From positions 417,178 through 465,782 of the forward strand of contig NW_022985183.1 in assembly GCF_010093535.1 (NCBI RefSeq): DNA of 48,605 nt, read 5' to 3'. Shown here piece after piece: positions 45,314-48,605 of the stretch (the first letter of the stretch is position 1; each line of letters starts with the position of its first letter). The notes beneath the pieces are model-generated. The model searched no databases and was not told where the DNA came from. It saw only the letters and a list, made by a program, of their open reading frames with translations. Position numbers and translations under genes: made by a program. The DNA comes from Lindgomyces ingoldianus (taxonomy: Eukaryota; Ascomycota; Dothideomycetes; Pleosporales; Lindgomycetaceae).

Positions 45314-45530
45314 GTAGTTACTAATTTTTAAGTTTCTCTGCACGCAGGTGGGGAACACGTTAGTAACGCCTTAAGAGTGTAGATTAATTAACACTATACT
45401 GCTTAGCTACTACAGCATAATTTAGTAATTCTCTAGGTTTTAGCAATTTTAGCAACTCTAAAGCAGCCTTAATACTGCCTATATTAGTTAAGAGAGAGGT
45501 GGTTGAAGTTTTAACAGCTTCGCGCAGAAC
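45314..45530 (-). pseudogene. pogo-B transposase N-terminus (relic)
   Basis: The minus strand reads ALELLKLLKPRELLNYAVVA, then KQYSVNQSTLLRRYQRV and AEKLKNQQLL (stops taken as Gln). This is the helix-turn-helix start of fungal pogo transposases (AI--L-----NY--VA-KYGVNRSTLSRRHRG). It lies directly inside the right inverted repeat, as expected for the 5' end of the gene. Gypsy-3 interrupts it at GCTAA. Confidence 0.72.
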
Positions 45531-45574
45531 CGTGCATTACGCGAGGCCGTGCATTACACGCTAAAACACAGTAC
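45531..45574 (-). repeat. pogo-B right terminal inverted repeat (44 bp)
   Basis: The inverse of 25999-26042 with four transition differences. It starts CGTGCATTACGCGAGG and carries the second CGTGCATTAC directly after it. Confidence 0.8.
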
Positions 45575-46128
45575 GCTAGAAGGCCTCCACTACGTTTGCA
45601 TTACTGTCGCAACCTTATAGGCATCTCTATAGAAGCTGGAGAATCTAATAGTACTACTAAGAAGTAATAATTAGCTGTAAGGCTGCGAGGCGCGCTTGAT
45701 TCATAGAGGATCGCTACCCCAGCCAGTACCTCTGATCGGAATGATGACCAATTTGGCTGGCACAGGATTATGACATAATCGTAACGCGGTCTAACGGAAC
45801 AAGGTCGTGGCCGTCAGACCTGTGGCTGTGCAAAGTCTAAGCGGGCCAACCAAAGCCCCTCAGCCCCGTAATCAAACTCGGTTTTCTCCCTAGCAGCCGG
45901 TCAACAAGCCCACCTCTTGTAGATTCGCCACTTCACAAGGGGGCATATAGCCGGAGCGGATCGACCCCCTCGCTGCAAGCGATGGCGATACCAAGTGCTA
46001 AATCACCTAGATTCCCGTTAGATACCGGACACTGCCGCCGTTTTAGTCCTTGCGTGGGGGTCCGAGCGCCGACCATTTAATGTTCGAAAACGGGTGCGGG
46101 GTAAGGTGGGGTAAGGTTCAGCCTTCAG
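45575..46128. other. Transition into GC-balanced island; gene-upstream region
   Basis: The first ~110 bp are moderately AT-rich. From about 45.69 kb the composition turns abruptly GC-balanced with normal CpA and CpG frequency, which marks the edge of the RIP-affected block. No repeat shared with the rest of the window and no coding region were recognised. A tandem GGGGTAAGGT pair lies at 46098-46117, about 105 bp before the start codon of the downstream gene. Confidence 0.6.
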
Positions 46129-46221
46129 CCACTTTTAATTCTATATAACTTCATCAACCTCATCGGAATCTTCCGACCAACGTCTCACTTCCTAGGCCTT
46201 CGCCCCTCAAAGATCACAAAA
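46129..46221 (+). promoter_or_regulatory. Putative core promoter and 5' leader of the 46222 gene
   Basis: A TATA-like TCTATATAACTT lies at about 46140-46151, some 75 bp before the ATG, followed by a C/T-rich leader (CTTCATCAACCTCATCGG) of a kind common before fungal transcription starts. The start context is ATCACAAAAATGTCG, with A at -3. This is inferred from motifs only. Confidence 0.45.
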
Positions 46222-47025
46222 ATGTCGACTTTCTTCTCCCTGTCCCGTGAACTCCGCGACCAAGTCTACAAAACCGTGCTCTTCACACCATCCCCTTGTC
46301 CCTCATCACCAGACGATTGCCGCACTACTCATTACAGCATCAGAGACCCCACTGAAGGGGGCAATCTTGGCTACAAGTGCGTTGCCTATGCCCGGCCTCA
46401 AATATCCAGCTCATCTCTCCTCATAAACCGGCAAATTTATTCTGAAGCCTGCGAAATCCTCCATGGGGTCATCCGCGTGAACAAGCTAGTGTACAGGCTT
46501 GATTGCATCGTGGAAAATATCGGACGGCTTTATGCGACTCCAACTTTGATTCCAGCGATCACACCCAGAGTCAACCGGCTCGAAATCACTCTCCGCTTCT
46601 TCGGCAGCTATGAGCTTCAAAGGGGCTGCGCGGCGCTTTGGCGTTACAGTCTTGTCTGCATGCTGAACGAGTTCCTAACGAAAGGGCCCTGGCTCCCATT
46701 TCCACCTAAAAATTGGAATGAAAAGAGGATTGACGTCGACACTATCACTGTGGATATCTTGACGGTCCCATCGGTGCCGCAATGGATAGCGGCGAGTTCT
46801 TTGTTAGTCAGGCCGAATGAGGGAGGACGGAGGCCTGCGGGTCAAGAAGCGGGACTGAGGATGGTAGAAAGAGAACTTAGCGGGGTGTTTGACACGCCGC
46901 CTAGCATGGTGAGAGATAATGAGATCTTGTGTGAACAAGTTCGCTGGATCAGGTCGTTGGATGATGGGCAGCTGAGAAGGGAATGGGACATGCGAGAAAT
47001 TAAATTAAAATACGGGCTTTTGTAA
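46222..47025 (+). CDS. F-box-like / 2EXR-type fungal protein of unknown function (267 aa)
   Basis: This is the only intact host-type gene in the window: one uninterrupted 267-codon frame with balanced codon use, good start context and TAA stop. Residues 4-20 read FFSLSRELRDQVYKTVL, the LP-ELRD-IY--VL motif that opens many fungal F-box-like and 2EXR proteins. Residues 66-82 (LLINRQIYSEACEILHG) match the second hallmark, LL-VNRQI--EA--ILYG. The C-terminal part is charged (EWDMREIKLKYGLL). There is no signal peptide, membrane span or catalytic motif. Proteins with this layout form large, mostly uncharacterised families in Pezizomycotina; a ubiquitin-ligase role is possible but unproven. No intron is needed to explain the frame. 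Its neighbours are dead transposons, so context adds nothing on function. Confidence 0.82.
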   Translation: MSTFFSLSRELRDQVYKTVLFTPSPCPSSPDDCRTTHYSIRDPTEGGNLGYKCVAYARPQISSSSLLINRQIYSEACEILHGVIRVNKLVYRLDCIVENIGRLYATPTLIPAITPRVNRLEITLRFFGSYELQRGCAALWRYSLVCMLNEFLTKGPWLPFPPKNWNEKRIDVDTITVDILTVPSVPQWIAASSLLVRPNEGGRRPAGQEAGLRMVERELSGVFDTPPSMVRDNEILCEQVRWIRSLDDGQLRREWDMREIKLKYGLL

Positions 47026-47396
47026 AAAGATATCCAGGTTTGAATCTTGATAATTCAGGGGCAGTTGAGCCCAGGTGAGCGAACATACCTGACAAGGACA
47101 GCCTTCTTTAGTCATAGGCTGCAGAGCACCCACCAACGCTCACCAGCATGGCCAACCTGGGGCCTGGAATCAACTTTTTGGAGTCAAGGGCGGTGGAAGG
47201 AGGCTGGAGGGCTAGAAGTGTAAGTGATGGAGCCAAGAGAGAGGTACTTGGTGCAGAGCATCCAGTATGTTGACCAGTATGAACAACCTCGTGTTCACGC
47301 TGAAGTCCTAAAGCCGCAATAAAAGGCCATCTTACTAATGAAGGCATGCTTTCAGATGCGCAAACGGATTCTTGGCCCTCATTCTCCTGATACAGA
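47026..47396. other. 3' flank of the gene within the GC-balanced island
   Basis: GC-balanced, low in repeats, with an AATAAA at about 47319 that could serve as a polyadenylation signal, though it lies ~290 bp after the stop. A 79-codon minus-strand frame (47108-47347) has no recognisable motif and is not called. The island ends sharply near 47.40 kb, where TA-rich sequence resumes. Confidence 0.55.
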
Positions 47397-47668
47397 GTTA
47401 TTAAGTTAAAACATATACTATTTATAAAGTAGATATTATTAATTAGATTTCTTTTATTATTTTATAAATTAATATAGGTGTAGCAAAGTCAAGTAGAATT
47501 TAAGTACTATAATTTTTATTAAAGTAAATTATTTCATTATGTAGACTACTTGCTTGTAAAATACGTTATTTTATGTTTATATATTAGAAGAGGCTTTAAA
47601 AGCAGCTAGACGTCCTATCTACTAATTATACCCCTATAGTAAGAATAAGTATAAAAAAAATACTAAGT
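47397..47668. other. AT-rich filler, nothing recognised
   Basis: TA-rich and RIP-like from the first bases after the island. It includes a short frame EALKAARRPIYQLYPY-like at about 47.59-47.64 kb that may be a scrap of an older element but was not identified. It ends at the TA target site of foldback element 3. Confidence 0.45.
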
Positions 47669-47670
47669 TA

Positions 47671-48327
47671 ACGTACTTCACAGGCGAGTTGCTCACACAC
47701 CTGAGTTGCTTACTTTTGCTAAGACCCCACTAAACTACCCTTTCTACACTAATGCATTCCTAACAACACTACTTAGACATGCTAAAAGAATGTGAGATAT
47801 AGTTTACGCTCTAAACTTTTAAATAAGACACAAAACTTTTAAAGAAGCATGCTGTAGCTATGTACAGAGTCCTGTAAATAACAATAAATAACTACAGCGC
47901 TAGACAACTTTTACAAGCTAATTCTACAGCTAACTTATAGAGGCTATGCAATAAAAACAAGCAGGTGATTGTTAAGACTATACTTAAGCTATATGCGCGA
48001 GGATTTTCCCCTTAGATGGCATTTGTAGCTAATATAGCTAATTCTTTGCGTGCTAAGCAAAATCTAGGCCATGTTAGCATAAACTAGCCTAGTACGTTTG
48101 TAAAGCGTTATTTAGAGCTTAAAGTAAAGTTTTAAGCGCAAGTATAGTTAATATATGTTTAGCCTATTATAAAGCCTGTCTTGCTAAAGTTGTACGTGTT
48201 ATTATCCTAGATGCTATGCTTAGCTTTAATATTCTCTATAAGGCTAAACCTGCCCTAAATTACCCTAGGACTCTTGCAGAGAGCTCTCTTATAGTTGTAC
48301 TTATGCTTAAATGTTACTTTAAGCTCT
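47671..48327. mobile_element. Foldback element 3, left arm and spacer; right part beyond a nested LTR
   Basis: It starts ACGTACTTCACAGGCG after TA (47669-47670) and follows the foldback arm and spacer until a copia LTR interrupts it at GCTCT (48323-48327). It is the least RIP-damaged copy. In the arm direction it still reads VIVKTILKLYARGFS and STFVKRYLELKVKF (about 47.97-48.13 kb), the helix-turn-helix part of the pogo-A transposase. The right arm should lie outside the window after the LTR. Confidence 0.85.
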
Positions 48328-48605
48328 TGTCAGATATGCGCACCTACTGTCAAGACAGGAGGAACGTTTGACGAAAGCTGCTACATAGTACGAGCAATAA
48401 GCTCGAACAGTATGTTGCTGCAAATTGCTGCATTTTGCAGCATGTTGCAGCAAATTGCAGCATTTTACAGCATGTTGCAGCAAATTGCAGCAAATTGCAG
48501 CATGTTACAGCATTTTGCAGCAAATTGCAGCATGTTGCAAGCTGGTCGCGCATAGGGCTAGTGCGCGAGGGACTCGGATCGGCAGAACAAAAAGCCGAGC
48601 AACAC
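48328..48605 (+). mobile_element. Copia LTR D (12 minisatellite units), truncated by window end
   Basis: It starts TGTCAGATATGCGC and is intact to the window end (GCCGAGCAACAC). With twelve 10-bp units it has the longest minisatellite in the window. Whether it is a solo LTR or the 5' LTR of a full element cannot be seen. The expected target duplication is GCTCT. Confidence 0.9.

Larger units (their letters stand above)
25999..45574 (-). mobile_element. pogo-B: second pogo-type DNA transposon, split by three LTR insertions
   Basis: Two 44-bp inverted repeats lie 19.6 kb apart (25999-26042 and 45531-45574). They match at 40 of 44 positions and each contains two GTAATGCACG direct repeats. Both point inward to fragments of one minus-strand transposase: the N-terminus beside the right repeat and the C-terminus beside the left. 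Between them sit a copia LTR fragment, the gap, the copia element, a mini solo LTR and Gypsy-3. Host pieces excluding these (about 26.0-27.04, 39.28-39.40, 39.53-39.65 and 45.31-45.57 kb) add up to about 1.5 kb, so roughly 0.4-0.5 kb is missing. A TA target duplication is not resolvable at the ends. Confidence 0.75.

Noticed and set aside
25999..45574. A giant Starship-like cargo element bounded by the inverted repeats
   Set aside because: No tyrosine recombinase is present and all cargo is explained as stepwise LTR insertions with their own target duplications in a pogo element.
1..45690. A centromere or mitochondrial sequence because of extreme AT content
   Set aside because: Stops and substitutions follow RIP context in identifiable nuclear transposons with an intact nuclear-type gene beside them; a centromeric role cannot be judged from sequence.
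45690..46128. A tRNA or other RNA gene upstream of the host gene
   Set aside because: No cloverleaf-compatible arms or internal promoter boxes could be assembled by eye.
47108..47347. 79-codon minus-strand frame beside the host gene
   Set aside because: No motif, no promoter-like context and opposite to the likely 3' UTR of the real gene; kept only as a remark.

Overview
The window looks like a transposon-packed, AT-rich block from the nuclear genome of a filamentous ascomycete (Pezizomycotina). The evidence is a hallmark of repeat-induced point mutation (RIP). Nearly all transposon-derived DNA is saturated in TpA and poor in CpA/TpG, and reading frames are broken mainly by CAG/CAA->TAG/TAA and TGG->TAG stops. 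The four reverse transcriptases keep their frame but have Asn where catalytic Asp is expected. The species cannot be named from sequence alone. Only one intact host-type gene is visible (46222-47025, + strand). It sits in a GC-balanced island (about 45.69-47.40 kb) with sharp borders to the AT-rich DNA.

Layout. (a) 1-6942: two copies of a Fot1/pogo-type DNA transposon (pogo-A, transposase on the minus strand), a pogo-A-derived foldback element nested inside one copy, a foldback fragment, several solo LTRs and a Ty3/gypsy RNase H scrap. (b) 6943-22651: a second ~1.1-kb foldback element split by two complete but dead Ty3/gypsy elements: Gypsy-1 (6949-14951, + strand, chromodomain type, TSD TGTAC) and Gypsy-2 (15384-21961, - strand, TSD TAAAC). 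Gypsy-1 itself carries a copia solo LTR. (c) 22652-25998: a landing zone of solo LTRs, most with exact 5-bp target duplications, in AT-rich filler. (d) 25999-45574: a second pogo-type transposon (pogo-B), identified by 44-bp terminal inverted repeats 19.6 kb apart and by N- and C-terminal transposase relics at its two ends. It was blown apart by a Ty1/copia element (to 39278), a 129-bp mini solo LTR and Gypsy-3 (39650-45308, + strand, TSD GCTAA). The copia is itself interrupted by a 4.2-kb LTR element without recognisable pol (30534-34762, TSD ATCTT) and by a 1.7-kb element with a Helitron-associated reading frame (35943-37676). A 620-N assembly gap (27242-27861) lies between two copia LTR fragments. 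(e) 45575-47396: the GC island with the host gene. (f) 47397-48605: AT-rich filler, a third foldback copy and a copia LTR running off the window.

No metabolic pathway or operon is present; the shared story is serial nesting followed by RIP. The strongest unexplained pattern is that RIP damage is not uniform. In all four full-length elements whose two LTRs can be compared, the outermost ~60-180 bp of each element are relatively spared, while the same LTR segment at the inner position is heavily mutated. Other points worth attention are the pogo-A-derived inverted-duplication elements, a variable 10-bp minisatellite inside the copia LTR, and a testable prediction of what lies in the gap. All domain calls come from reading degenerate translations by eye. 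TSD and LTR boundaries were read directly from the sequence and are the firmest statements here.
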